64,000 bases of DNA from an uncultured Lachnospiraceae bacterium (GTDB lineage: Bacteria > Bacillota > Clostridia > Lachnospirales > Lachnospiraceae): contig CABSCP010000002.1 of assembly GCA_902476265.1 (NCBI GenBank), positions 1 to 64,000 on the forward strand, read 5' to 3'. The translations under genes and the position numbers were made by a program. The stretch's first letter is position 1; every line of letters begins with the position of its first letter. Of the stretch, positions 44,814-54,454 are shown in pieces. Under the pieces are notes generated by a model. The model was not told the origin of the DNA. It made no database searches and was given only the letters and a program-made list of their open reading frames with translations.

Positions 44814-45761
44814 ATGTCAGAAACCATAAAAAAGAAAAAGCTTTCTGCGGCAGGGATGCGGGAATTCATTCCGTTTGTAAGCCTTTTGCTGGTAATCTTT
44901 TTCTTTCAGATTGTTACCCGGGGAACTCTGTTATCCCTTCGAAATATGAAGCTTATTTTGAACCAATCGTTTGTGCTGATGATCGGGACCATATCCTGCT
45001 CTTTTATTGTAGCACAGGGAGATGTGGATTTTTCCATGGGATCCATGGTGGGGATCACCGCAGTCTGTGCGGCGTGGATTTCACAGGTATGTATGCCCCT
45101 GGCACTGCCCGCAGCCATGCTGATCGGTCTGTTTTTCGGGATGATAAACGGCGTTTTATATGTGAAATGTAAAATACCTTCCTTTGTGGTTACACTGAGT
45201 ATGTTGTTGATCTTACGGGGACTCACGATTTTTATTTCCGGCGGGGGATCCGTCAGCGTGCCCTTTGGCCTGTACGCCTGGGACAACAGTGCGCTGAAGT
45301 TTATTCTGGTGCTTTTGGTGGGAGGAATTGCCGTATTTGCTTTTAATGCAACAAAGGCCGGGAAATGGTGCAGGGCGATCGGTTCCGGGGTTACGGCAGC
45401 CTATCAGTCCGGGGTTCCGGTGAATAAGATGAGAATTTTCGGATATGGAATTTCAGCCATGATGTGCGGCCTGTGCGGTTTCTTCAATATGGTACGGGCA
45501 GGATCGGCGGCCACAAATACCGGAAACTTTTTTGAAACCGATGTACTAATCGCCCTGGTGCTGGGAGGAATGCCGCTGTCAGGAGGTTCCGCATCCAGAA
45601 TCCGGTGTGCGGTGATCGGAAGTCTGACGCTGGCAATTCTGGTGAACGGATTTGCATGCTGGAATATTAATGAAAAACTGCAGCAGGGGATAAAGGGCAT
45701 TCTTTTTTTGGCAGCGGTATGGCTTACATTTGACAAAAAGAATACACAGTTGATTAAATAA
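44814..45761 (+). CDS. CUT2-like sugar ABC transporter permease (RbsC type), first copy
   Basis: 315 aa with about eight to ten hydrophobic segments. The conserved features are QGDVDFSMGSMVGITAVCAA, KIPSFVVTLSMLLILRGLTIF and TDVLIALVLGGMPLSGG, typical of RbsC/BPD_transp_2 permeases. It pairs with the second permease gene (46988) in one transporter. Confidence 0.92.
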   Translation: MSETIKKKKLSAAGMREFIPFVSLLLVIFFFQIVTRGTLLSLRNMKLILNQSFVLMIGTISCSFIVAQGDVDFSMGSMVGITAVCAAWISQVCMPLALPAAMLIGLFFGMINGVLYVKCKIPSFVVTLSMLLILRGLTIFISGGGSVSVPFGLYAWDNSALKFILVLLVGGIAVFAFNATKAGKWCRAIGSGVTAAYQSGVPVNKMRIFGYGISAMMCGLCGFFNMVRAGSAATNTGNFFETDVLIALVLGGMPLSGGSASRIRCAVIGSLTLAILVNGFACWNINEKLQQGIKGILFLAAVWLTFDKKNTQLIK

Positions 45762-45785
45762 AAAAAGTAGGAGGAGGAAAGTAAG

Positions 45786-46970
45786 ATGAGGAAAAAAATG
45801 ATGGGGCTGGTATTGTGCGTTTTCATTCTGGCGGGGATATTAGGCGGCTGCTCAGGCGGGGCGGATACGGCTGAAAAAGGGAACGACACGGGAAAGACGG
45901 TACAGGAGATGTCCACTCAGGCGGCAGGGAAACTTCCGGAAAAATTTAAGATCGGCGTTGTAATCTGGTCCACGGTGGATGATCTGGGAAGGGCGAGCGC
46001 GAATATGCTGGATTATGCGTCGGAGGTTCTGGGATGTGAAATGGTCTATAATACCAATATTTCTTCCCCGGAAAGCCAGATTACGGCTACGGAAAATCTG
46101 ATTGCAGCAGGTTGTAACGCAGTGGCAATCTGTAATTACAGCGATGACATCCTGCCGAAGATCGCAAAACTATGCCAGGAAAATGAAGTGTATTTCACTC
46201 TGATCTGGAGAAGTATCGCTGACCCTGAGGTGAAGGAGATTGTGGAGAGCTGCCCTTATTATCTGGGAAATACCTGTGAGGATGAGGAAGAAATCGGTTA
46301 CCGGATGGGGAAAACCTTTCATGAAAAAGGAAGCAAAAATATTGCGGTGATTACCATGGAAAAGGGGGATACCACTGCGGATGCCAGAGACCGAGGATTT
46401 GACCGGGCCTGTGAAGAGTTCGGAATGAAACGGATCAGCGAAGTGAGAAATAATACGCTGACGGCGGAGGAGACCACAAAAGCGGTGGAAAATTTCCTGG
46501 CTTCTTTCCCGGAGCTGGACGGCATTTTTGTAACCGGCGGCAGCAACACCATTCTCGAAGGAGTGATCCAGGCGCTGGCGCTGCACGGAAAGACGGGAGA
46601 GGTAAAAGTGGCCTGTGTGGATTTTATTTCCGATCTGGATAAATATATTGAAGAAGGCGCCATAGATGCCATTGCCGGAGGACATTTTGTGGATCCCATG
46701 TTTTCCTATATGTTGATGGTCAACCAGCTGGCAGGAACTCCGTTATCCGAAAAATGTGAAACCGTTAACCTGAATTTTATCAATCTGGAATCCCCGGAAG
46801 ATGCCGTTAATTATTACACATATGTGGAGGGCGACGGCTATCCCTATAATGAAGAAGAGATCAGGGACATGGTAAAATATTTCAATCAGGATATGACCAT
46901 AGACAGATTGAAGGAAATCGCGTCGGCGTACAGCGTGGATGATGTGGTAAAAAGACACAGCGCAGACTGA
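45786..46970 (+). CDS. CUT2-like sugar-binding lipoprotein
   Basis: 394 aa. Signal with lipobox ILGGC (MMGLVLCVFILAGILGGCSGG), then a Ser/Gly/Lys-rich linker and a periplasmic-binding fold of the RbsB/Peripla_BP_4 type: KIGVVIWSTVDDLGRASANMLDY, ESQITATENLIAAGCNAVAICNYSDD, GIFVTGGSNTILEGVIQAL, VACVDFISDL. It delivers a galactoside or related sugar to the two permeases. It lies between the permease genes. Confidence 0.92.
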   Translation: MRKKMMGLVLCVFILAGILGGCSGGADTAEKGNDTGKTVQEMSTQAAGKLPEKFKIGVVIWSTVDDLGRASANMLDYASEVLGCEMVYNTNISSPESQITATENLIAAGCNAVAICNYSDDILPKIAKLCQENEVYFTLIWRSIADPEVKEIVESCPYYLGNTCEDEEEIGYRMGKTFHEKGSKNIAVITMEKGDTTADARDRGFDRACEEFGMKRISEVRNNTLTAEETTKAVENFLASFPELDGIFVTGGSNTILEGVIQALALHGKTGEVKVACVDFISDLDKYIEEGAIDAIAGGHFVDPMFSYMLMVNQLAGTPLSEKCETVNLNFINLESPEDAVNYYTYVEGDGYPYNEEEIRDMVKYFNQDMTIDRLKEIASAYSVDDVVKRHSAD

Positions 46971-46987
46971 CGGCGGGAGGAAAAAAG

Positions 46988-47938
46988 ATGAAACAAAAAA
47001 GATTTTTACGGAATATGATCGTGCCGGCAGCAATGCCTCTGGCGGTTTTCCTGATCTTTTTTATCGGACAACCGGACCGGTTTGGGACGCCGGAAGGGAT
47101 TTTGATCATGCTGCAGCAGTCGGTGATCAATTCTGTGATCGGGTTTGGACTGTGCCTGAATCTGGTCATTGATACCTGGGATTTTTCAGCGGGAGCGCAG
47201 CTGGTTTTGGCGGGGCTGATCGGAGCCTGGTTTGCTCAGGACTTTGGGCTGGCGGGACTGGTAATTGTGACGGTTCTTGCGGCTGCGCTTTTAGGAACCT
47301 TAACAGGGGCGGTGTATTCCGTTTTGAAAATTCCGTCCATTATAGTGACCATTGGCATGATGCTGGTATACGAATCTGTGGGTTCTCTTTACCACGGTGG
47401 AAAAAGTATCACCATTCCGGTGGAAATCAGTTTTCTGGGAAAATCCCCGTGGATTTTCGTTGTGGGAATCGGCGCTTATATCCTGGCATGGGTTTTGTAC
47501 CATCACACCAAATTCGGTTATAATGTGCGAGCTGTGGGAAACGGAGAAGCGACTGCGAAAAGTATCGGGATCAACTCAATAAAAGTCCGCTTTTTATGTT
47601 TTGTTCTGGGCGGGATTTTTGTAGGGATTGCAGGAGTGCTGCAGGTCAGCTATGGCGGGGCCATTGCGCCAAAAGGCGGTATGAACACCATGTCCATGGT
47701 ATTTCCGCCCTTTATGGGCGTTTTCATCGGACAGTATCTGGAGCGGTATTGTGATATTATGCTGGGCACCTTTTTGGGGGTGTTTTCCATGACAATGATC
47801 AACTCGGGACTCATCGCCATGGGGCTTCCGGGAACATTGCAGCAGGTGGTTACGGGATCCTTTATGCTGATTTTTATGGCAGTCAGTATCAACAGAGAAC
47901 ATCTGGTGCTTAAAAAAGGAAAGGCGGAAACGGCATGA
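46988..47938 (+). CDS. CUT2-like sugar ABC transporter permease, second copy
   Basis: 316 aa, with several hydrophobic segments (MPLAVFLIFFIGQP, SVINSVIGFGLCLNLVIDTWDFSAGAQLVLAGLIGAW, KIPSIIVTIGMMLVYESVG, GIAGVLQVSYGGAIAPKGG). Same family as the permease at 44814, so the channel is probably a heterodimer. Its stop overlaps the GH42 start by 4 bases (ATGA). Confidence 0.9.
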   Translation: MKQKRFLRNMIVPAAMPLAVFLIFFIGQPDRFGTPEGILIMLQQSVINSVIGFGLCLNLVIDTWDFSAGAQLVLAGLIGAWFAQDFGLAGLVIVTVLAAALLGTLTGAVYSVLKIPSIIVTIGMMLVYESVGSLYHGGKSITIPVEISFLGKSPWIFVVGIGAYILAWVLYHHTKFGYNVRAVGNGEATAKSIGINSIKVRFLCFVLGGIFVGIAGVLQVSYGGAIAPKGGMNTMSMVFPPFMGVFIGQYLERYCDIMLGTFLGVFSMTMINSGLIAMGLPGTLQQVVTGSFMLIFMAVSINREHLVLKKGKAETA

Positions 47939-49890
47939 TCCTCGGTACGGCTTATTATCCGGAACACTGGGAGAAAAAACGCTGGCGGCAGGATGCGGCA
48001 CTCATGCGGAATATGGGTCTCAATACGGTACGGATGGGAGAATTCGGATGGTCGGTCATGGAAAGGGAAGAGGGAGAATATGATTTTTCTCTTTATGACG
48101 AAGCCATTGAAGTGATGGCAAAAGCCGGCATATCCACAATTCTGGGGACGCCTACAGCGGCGCCCCCGGCCTGGCTGTGCGAAAAATATCCGGACATTTA
48201 CATGACAGACAGGCAGGGAAGGAAAAGAGGGTTCGGCAGCCGCCGGCACTACTGCTATAATCATGAAGGATATCGGAAAGAAGCCGCCCGGATTACGGCA
48301 GCGATGGCGGCGCATTTTAAAGAGAATCCCCATGTCATTGCCTGGCAGCTGGACAATGAACTGGGGTGTGAAGATGAAGTGCGCTGCTATTGTGAGGACT
48401 GCAGAAAAGCTTTTATCCGCTGGCTGCAGAAAAGGTACCTTACATTAGAAAGACTCAACCGGGAGTGGGGGACCGTGTTCTGGAGTCAGACATATACCGG
48501 ATGGGAGCAGATTGTGCTGCCGGGAGAAACGGTGATTGACGGCTATACCGGCTATGGACACAATCCGGGACTTCTGATGGATTTTGCGAGATTTTCTTCC
48601 GATTCCATGATCGGATTTGCAAAGAGACAGTGCGACATTTTAAGGCAGTCATCACAAAAGCCTGTCCTTCACAATATGGTATCGGAATATTGTGATAATT
48701 ACAGACTGTCAGAGCTTCTGGACGGGGCGGGATATGATGCTTACCCGCGCTCCGAATGGGACGATAACAGTCCGGGCAGAATCGGCTTTCACTACGATTT
48801 GACAAGAGGCTACAAGGAAGCGCCTTTTTGGATTCTGGAACAGCAAAGCGGGCCCTGTGGATGGAATGTGCTGGGGAAAACACCTCAGAAGGGACAACTG
48901 AAACTATGGAGTATGCAGGGGGCGGCCAGAGGGGCGGTCAGCATGATTTATTTCAGATGGAGAACCTGCCCTTTTGGAACGGAACAATTTTGGTACGGCA
49001 TATTGGATCATGACGGAATTCCGGGAGAACGGTATGAAGAATTAAAAGATGCTGTCCGGGAGATGAAAAAACAGGAGAACATTTTTTCCCTGCCCAATCA
49101 AAAGCAGGTGCTGCTTGTTTATGATTATGAGAACAAATTCAGCTGTGAGTTCCAGCCCCGGGCAAAAGGCTTTGTTTATAAGGAAGAATTGATCCGGTAT
49201 TATGAAGCGCTCATGGACTGTCACCTGTCGGTGGACGTGGGAGGAGTTTTCACAGATATCGAACCATATGAAATTGTGCTGCTTCCTTTTTTCTGTATGA
49301 CGGAAAAAGAAATCTGGGAAAAATATGAGGATTATGTAAAAAGGGGCGGTATCCTCGTGTTAACCCCGTTTTCCGGGCTGAGAAATCCGAATAACCAGAT
49401 ATCCCAAAACACACTGCCCGGAATTTGGAGGGAAATGGCGGGGGTATCGGTGGAGGGGTTTTATTCATTGTCCGAAGAGGAAACCCTTTTTTCAGAAGCC
49501 GGGGAACCCTGTCTGTGGTACGATGTTTTGAAAACAGAAACAGCGGAAAGCCTGATATCTATAAATAGGGAAACCGGAAATATTCCGGCAGTGACGGTCC
49601 ATTCCTATGGGGAAGGAAAGGTTTATACGATTTCAGCATTTTACAAAACCTATGTCAAAGTCATGGAAAGGATTCTGGAGAGGGAAGGGATTACAGGATA
49701 CCCGCTTCCGAAGAACGTGGAATGCATTGTAAAACAGAAAGGTGACTATCTGATACTGCTCAATCATAACAGGACGGAAGTGAATATACGGGTGCCCGGA
49801 TACACGGAGCCGGAAACCGGGAAGGAGAACATCGTTTTTGGAGGATATTCCTGTCTGGTTTTGGAGAAAAACAGGAAAAAAACTGTGTGA
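47935..49890 (+). CDS. GH42 beta-galactosidase
   Basis: 651 aa. LGTAYYPEHW, MGLNTVRMGEFGWSVME and TPTAAPPAWLCEKYPD at the N-terminus are the GH42 signature. The acid/base is E142 in LDNELG, the nucleophile E302 in WILEQQSG. Trimerisation-type (about 400-600) and C-terminal beta domains follow. No signal peptide: it hydrolyses imported beta-galactosides in the cytosol. It ends the importer operon. Together with the GH36 gene it covers alpha- and beta-linked galactose. Confidence 0.94.
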   Translation: MILGTAYYPEHWEKKRWRQDAALMRNMGLNTVRMGEFGWSVMEREEGEYDFSLYDEAIEVMAKAGISTILGTPTAAPPAWLCEKYPDIYMTDRQGRKRGFGSRRHYCYNHEGYRKEAARITAAMAAHFKENPHVIAWQLDNELGCEDEVRCYCEDCRKAFIRWLQKRYLTLERLNREWGTVFWSQTYTGWEQIVLPGETVIDGYTGYGHNPGLLMDFARFSSDSMIGFAKRQCDILRQSSQKPVLHNMVSEYCDNYRLSELLDGAGYDAYPRSEWDDNSPGRIGFHYDLTRGYKEAPFWILEQQSGPCGWNVLGKTPQKGQLKLWSMQGAARGAVSMIYFRWRTCPFGTEQFWYGILDHDGIPGERYEELKDAVREMKKQENIFSLPNQKQVLLVYDYENKFSCEFQPRAKGFVYKEELIRYYEALMDCHLSVDVGGVFTDIEPYEIVLLPFFCMTEKEIWEKYEDYVKRGGILVLTPFSGLRNPNNQISQNTLPGIWREMAGVSVEGFYSLSEEETLFSEAGEPCLWYDVLKTETAESLISINRETGNIPAVTVHSYGEGKVYTISAFYKTYVKVMERILEREGITGYPLPKNVECIVKQKGDYLILLNHNRTEVNIRVPGYTEPETGKENIVFGGYSCLVLEKNRKKTV

Positions 49891-49962
49891 ATATGGCAGT
49901 TATTGACGAAAAGAAACAGGATGAAGGCAACGCTTTTTTACACAATTTTCCCGCAAAAGGAC

Positions 49963-49991
49963 TTGCATCATGAAATATACTGTGCTACAAT
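49963..49991 (+). promoter_or_regulatory. rpmE promoter
   Basis: TTGCAT (49963-49968), 17-base spacer, TACAAT (49986-49991). About 100 bases of leader follow before the L31 start. Confidence 0.65.
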
Positions 49992-50092
49992 GAATAAGCT
50001 GTTTGTAGATTTCTGTAAACAGCGGCCGAAAGGCCTCGCGGATGAGAACAAAATAGAACGAGTAAACAGTATATAGAACGAGGTGAAAGGAC

Positions 50093-50299
50093 ATGAAAGA
50101 AGGAATCCATCCTAACTACTATCAGGCAACAGTGACATGCAACTGCGGCAACACATTCGTAACAGGCTCCACCAAGCCCGAGATCCACGTTGAAGTATGT
50201 TCCAAGTGCCATTCATTCTACACCGGCCAGCAGAAAGCTGCTCAGGCTCGCGGACGTATTGATAAGTTCAACAAGAAGTATGGTGTGGAAAACAAATAA
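50093..50299 (+). CDS. rpmE: 50S ribosomal protein L31 (zinc-binding type)
   Basis: 68 aa, full length. KEGIHPNYYQATVTCNCGNTF and VCSKCHSFYTGQQK carry the CxC and CxxC zinc ligands that mark the C+ form (non-paralogue RpmE). AGGTGAAAGG is the ribosome binding site. It is followed by a strong terminator. Confidence 0.97.
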   Translation: MKEGIHPNYYQATVTCNCGNTFVTGSTKPEIHVEVCSKCHSFYTGQQKAAQARGRIDKFNKKYGVENK

Positions 50300-50347
50300 G
50301 AAGTGTAAGAGGTTGAGATTTTTCGCAAGTCTCAGCGTTGGTTCATG

Positions 50348-50386
50348 ATAATAGAAAGTACGCCTTGCGTACTTTCTATTATTTTT
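50348..50386 (+). terminator. rho-independent terminator after rpmE
   Basis: A perfect 16-bp stem (50348-50363 with 50367-50382), loop CTT, then TTTTA. Confidence 0.9.
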
Positions 50387-50454
50387 AGTTCCGGTTTTGG
50401 GCGGCCGAAGGAAGCGCTGCGTAGACCGGAGACAGTGAGCAGAGGTCAGTGTAT

Positions 50455-51552
50455 ATGAGCAGGAAAAAAACAAAATGCTATTCCGGGATCGGTGGTCAGG
50501 CCGTGCTGGAAGGCGTTATGATGAAAAATAATGAGAGATATGCGGTGGCGGTGAGAAAACCGGACGGCAATATTGAAGTAAAGACAGAAGAGTATAAGGG
50601 CATCTGGGGAGAGAAAAAGGTTTCCAGGATTCCCTTTGTGCGCGGCGTGTTTAACTTTATCGACTCGCTGGTCCTGGGGATGAAAACGCTGACCTGGTCG
50701 GCGGAGTTTTTTGAGGAAGAGGATCCCAAGGAAGAAGAGACCGATACGGATAAGAAGCTGGACAAGGTATCCGGCGGAAACAGTGAAAAAATTGTGATGG
50801 GCGCTACGGTCGCTTTTTCCATTTTGATGGCGGTGGCGATCTTCATCGTGCTGCCCTACTTCATCAGCACCCTGTTTTCGTCCTACATTTTAAACGCTTC
50901 CCTGCTGGCGATTCTGGAAGGGGTGCTGCGCATTCTGATTTTTGTGGGATATGTGGCGGCGATTTCCGCCATGAAGGATATCAGACGGGTTTATATGTAT
51001 CACGGCGCAGAGCATAAGTGTATCAACTGCATTGAAAGAGGACGAGAACTGACAGTGAAAAATGTCCGTAAGAGTTCCCGCCAGCACAGACGCTGCGGCA
51101 CCAGTTTTTTATTGTTTGTCATGGTGGTCAGTGTGATTTTGTTCATGTTCATCCGGGTGTCCAATCCTGTGCTGCGCCTGGTGCTCCGGCTCGCTCTGGT
51201 GCCGGTAATCGCCGGGGTGTCCTATGAAATTATCCGGCTGGCAGGAAGAAGCGACAATTTCCTGGTAAGACTCATATCGGCCCCCGGCATGTGGCTGCAG
51301 AAGCTCACCACCAGAGAGCCCGATGATGAAATGATCCGGGTGGCCATCGCTTCCGTGGAGGCTGTGTTTGACTGGAAGGCGTATTTAAAGGAAACTTTTG
51401 GTTATGATATAGATGCCTGGGAAGAAAAGGAGCGGGAAGCCGAAGAGGAAGAACGCAGAGAAACCCTGGAAGATGCGGTGGAACCGGCGGAAGCTTCTGC
51501 CACCATAGCCTATGAAGGACAGAACATAGATGAAGGCGGCGCAGAAAAATGA
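50455..51552 (+). CDS. DUF1385 membrane protein (YqhQ-like)
   Basis: 365 aa from ATG 50455 (a GTG at 50449 is in frame). Start GIGGQAVLEGVMMKN, then FVRGVFNFIDSLVLGMKTL, and a conserved YHGAEHKCINCIERG. Five or so hydrophobic segments; acidic C-terminal tail. It matches DUF1385; function unknown. Order rpmE - DUF1385 - prmC - prfA is usual in Clostridia. Confidence 0.9.
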   Translation: MSRKKTKCYSGIGGQAVLEGVMMKNNERYAVAVRKPDGNIEVKTEEYKGIWGEKKVSRIPFVRGVFNFIDSLVLGMKTLTWSAEFFEEEDPKEEETDTDKKLDKVSGGNSEKIVMGATVAFSILMAVAIFIVLPYFISTLFSSYILNASLLAILEGVLRILIFVGYVAAISAMKDIRRVYMYHGAEHKCINCIERGRELTVKNVRKSSRQHRRCGTSFLLFVMVVSVILFMFIRVSNPVLRLVLRLALVPVIAGVSYEIIRLAGRSDNFLVRLISAPGMWLQKLTTREPDDEMIRVAIASVEAVFDWKAYLKETFGYDIDAWEEKEREAEEEERRETLEDAVEPAEASATIAYEGQNIDEGGAEK

Positions 51553-52382
51553 GTTATCGCAGTCTTTACGAATGGGGAAAGCGGGAGCTTTTGAACGCCG
51601 GGATAGAAGAAGCGGCGCTGGATGCCAGACTGCTTTTGGAATTTGTCTGCCATACCGGCCGGAATGACCTGCTGGTGCACGGGGAACGGGAAGTGGAACG
51701 GGAGCAGCAGGAGACGTATCAAAAGCTGCTTGTGCAACGGGCTGCCCATACGCCGCTGCAGCATCTGACAGGCGTGCAGGAATTTATGGGGCTGGAATTT
51801 ATGGTCAATGAAAAGGTGCTGATCCCCCGTCAGGATACGGAAATCCTGGTGGAAGAGGTAATGAGGCACCTCCATGACGGATTCCGGATTTTAGATATGT
51901 GTACCGGGTCCGGCTGTATCCTGTTGAGTCTTTTGCATTATTCCAATGGCTGTACCGGCGTGGGGGTGGACCTTTCCCCCGAAGCGTTGTCTGTGGCGCA
52001 CCGGAATGCGGAAAAGCTTGGGGAAGAGAGGGCGCTGTTTTTACAGAGCGATTTATTTGAGAAGGTGGAAGGAAAATATGAGATCATTGTTTCCAATCCG
52101 CCTTATATCCCCACGGATGTGGTGGATACACTGATGGAGGAGGTGCGCCTTCATGAGCCCCGGAGGGCTTTGGACGGCGCGGCGGACGGCCTTCTCTTTT
52201 ACCGGAAAATTATCACTCAGGCAAAGGAATATCTCTGCGGCGGCGGACAGCTTTTTTTTGAGATCGGTTATGATCAGAAGGAGGCGGTGACGGCGCTGAT
52301 GGAAGAGGCCGGTTATCGGGAAGTGACAGCTGTTAAGGATTTTGCCGGTCTGGACCGGGTGGTTTACGGCAGCCTTTATTAG
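51549..52382 (+). CDS. prmC: release factor N5-glutamine methyltransferase
   Basis: 277 aa; start overlaps the previous stop (ATGA). SAM-binding motif ILDMCTGSGCILLSLL and the catalytic NPPYIP are visible, with an N-terminal helical domain (LQHLTGVQEFMGLEF). It methylates the Gln of the GGQ motif in RF1/RF2. The next gene is RF1, its substrate. Confidence 0.95.
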   Translation: MSYRSLYEWGKRELLNAGIEEAALDARLLLEFVCHTGRNDLLVHGEREVEREQQETYQKLLVQRAAHTPLQHLTGVQEFMGLEFMVNEKVLIPRQDTEILVEEVMRHLHDGFRILDMCTGSGCILLSLLHYSNGCTGVGVDLSPEALSVAHRNAEKLGEERALFLQSDLFEKVEGKYEIIVSNPPYIPTDVVDTLMEEVRLHEPRRALDGAADGLLFYRKIITQAKEYLCGGGQLFFEIGYDQKEAVTALMEEAGYREVTAVKDFAGLDRVVYGSLY

Positions 52383-52394
52383 GAGGAAAAGAAA

Positions 52395-53468
52395 ATGTTT
52401 GACAAACTGGAAGACCTGTTGATCAGATTTGAAGAAATCATGGGAGAATTAAACGAGCCTTCCGTTACCAATAATCAGGAACGTTTCCGGGCGCTCATGA
52501 AAGAGCAGAGCGACCTGACGCCTATCGTGGAGGCTTATAAAGAATATAAAAAATGCAATCAGGATATCGCAGACAGCCTCGCCATGCTGGAAGAGGAAAA
52601 CGATGCGGATATGCGTGAGATGCTCAAAGAAGAGTTAAACGGGGCGAAAGCCCGGGTGGAAGAACTGGAGCAGGAATTAAAAATCCTGCTGCTTCCCAAA
52701 GACCCCAACGATGAAAAGAACGTTATCGTTGAAATCCGTGCGGGAGCGGGCGGCGACGAAGCGGCCCTTTTTGCCGCGGAAATCTACCGGATGTATGTGC
52801 GCTATGCGGAGCGCCAGAGATGGCGGGTGGAGACCATGGATGTGGAGGAAATCGGAATCGGCGGAATGAAATATGTGAGCTTTATGATTTCCGGACAGGG
52901 CGCATGGTCCCGTCTGAAATATGAGAGCGGCGTACATCGGGTACAGCGCGTGCCGGAGACGGAGAGCGGCGGGCGCATCCATACCTCTACCATCACGGTG
53001 GCAATCATGCCGGAAGTGGAGGATTTTGATATTGAAATCGATATGAACGACTGTAAATTCGATGTGTTCCGCGCCTCCGGAAACGGCGGACAGTGCGTCA
53101 ACACCACAGACTCCGCAGTACGCCTGACCCATCTGCCTACGGGAATCGTCATTTCCTGTCAGGATGAAAAAAGTCAGTTAAAGAATAAGGACAAAGCGTT
53201 GAAGGTGCTGCGCGCGAAGCTGTATGATTTGGAACAGCAGAAACGCCATGATGAAGAGGCGGAGCTCAGACGCAGCCAGGTGGGAACCGGGGATCGTTCC
53301 GAAAAGATCAGAACCTACAATTTCCCTCAGGGGCGTGTGACGGACCACCGCATCAAACTCACCCTTTATAAAATCGACGCCATCATGGATGGCGATATCC
53401 AGGAACTGATTGACAATCTCACCGCCGCAGATCAGGCGGCAAAACTGGCGAGGATGAATCAGAACTAA
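52395..53468 (+). CDS. prfA: peptide chain release factor 1
   Basis: 357 aa. The codon-recognition motif is P-E-T in HRVQRVPETESGG, and the peptidyl-tRNA hydrolysis motif is GGQ at residues 231-233 in SGNGGQCVNTTDSAVRLTH. Typical length. Note the stop codon is followed by a duplicated copy of its last coding bases (see repeat at 53431). Confidence 0.97.
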   Translation: MFDKLEDLLIRFEEIMGELNEPSVTNNQERFRALMKEQSDLTPIVEAYKEYKKCNQDIADSLAMLEEENDADMREMLKEELNGAKARVEELEQELKILLLPKDPNDEKNVIVEIRAGAGGDEAALFAAEIYRMYVRYAERQRWRVETMDVEEIGIGGMKYVSFMISGQGAWSRLKYESGVHRVQRVPETESGGRIHTSTITVAIMPEVEDFDIEIDMNDCKFDVFRASGNGGQCVNTTDSAVRLTHLPTGIVISCQDEKSQLKNKDKALKVLRAKLYDLEQQKRHDEEAELRRSQVGTGDRSEKIRTYNFPQGRVTDHRIKLTLYKIDAIMDGDIQELIDNLTAADQAAKLARMNQN

Positions 53469-53522
53469 AATGGCCTGATCTGCTGGATCAAGGCGGCAAA
53501 ACTGGCGAGGATGAATCAAAAT
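53431..53522 (+). repeat. direct duplication of the prfA 3' end
   Basis: 53431-53465 (the last coding bases of prfA) is repeated with few changes at 53487-53522, after the stop codon. The second copy ends in AAAATTAG close to the stop of the convergent gene. Confidence 0.8.
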
Positions 53523-53526
53523 TAGT

Positions 53527-54330
53527 TCAAAGCTGCAAATCGAGAAGTTCTTTTTCTACCAGGCCGTTGTCGGCCAGGATATCGGAAGGCCGGTATGGCA
53601 GAACCTGCTCCCCCAAAAAGGTGCACACCCTGCCGCCGGCTTCTTCTATGAGCAGCAGTCCTGCCGCAAAATCCCAGGGTTTTAAGTTCTGTTCCACGTA
53701 GGCCTCCGTTCTGCCGCAGGCCACATAGGCAAGCTCTATGGCGGCGGAACCGATCAGGCGGATGTCCTGACAGCGTGCGAATATCTTTTTCATCCGGTCA
53801 AAAACAGCATCGGAGTGCTGGCGGTGATAAGGCGTAGTGCCGATGGAAACCAGGCTTTCCCGAAGGGAAGAAGCAGCGCTCACATGGATGGGAACACCGT
53901 TTAAAAAGGCGCCGTGCCCACGGGAAGCGGTGAAAAGCTCCTCGGTAAAAGGGCAGTAAATGATACCCCCGATCACTTTGTCGCCGAAGCACAAAGCCAG
54001 GGAAACAGCGCTGTGCATGAAGCGGTGGATCAGGTTGGTGGTGCCGTCCACCGGATCAAGAACCCAGTAACCCCCTGAAAAATCAGGCGTACTGTTGCCC
54101 CCTTCTTCCGCCATAAACTGGATGCCGGGGTAGGCGGACAGCAGATTCTGCCGCAAAAAGTTCTGGATGGAAAAATCTGTCTCAGTGACATAGTCGGCAG
54201 GCCCCTTTTTCGTGATATGGGAGGACATTTCTGTATTGCTGAAAAATTGTTTTGTGCTTTTGACAAGACGAATGGCTTCTGTAAGATCGATTTCGGGATA
54301 CGACGCCTGTACATTTATTTCTGATTTCAT
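53527..54330 (-). CDS. inositol-monophosphatase family protein
   Basis: 267 aa from ATG 54330 (AGAGGTG eight bases upstream). Metal-binding motifs: AEEGG (Glu), WVLDPVDGTTNLIH (Asp-x-x-Asp and Thr), PWDFAAGLLLIEEAGG (Asp). It dephosphorylates myo-inositol 1-phosphate or a related sugar phosphate such as fructose-1,6-bisphosphate in the cytosol. It is a single gene convergent with prfA. Confidence 0.93.
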   Translation of the reverse strand: MKSEINVQASYPEIDLTEAIRLVKSTKQFFSNTEMSSHITKKGPADYVTETDFSIQNFLRQNLLSAYPGIQFMAEEGGNSTPDFSGGYWVLDPVDGTTNLIHRFMHSAVSLALCFGDKVIGGIIYCPFTEELFTASRGHGAFLNGVPIHVSAASSLRESLVSIGTTPYHRQHSDAVFDRMKKIFARCQDIRLIGSAAIELAYVACGRTEAYVEQNLKPWDFAAGLLLIEEAGGRVCTFLGEQVLPYRPSDILADNGLVEKELLDLQL

Positions 54331-54454
54331 AATCACACCTCTGAGGATCTTAATTTCCGGACGTAAAAACCGCAGTTTCTGTTGTTTCGTTTTGCATCAT
54401 TTTATCATCAGCCGCACGGAAAGACAACAGGCAAAAGACAGGAGGCATAAAGAG

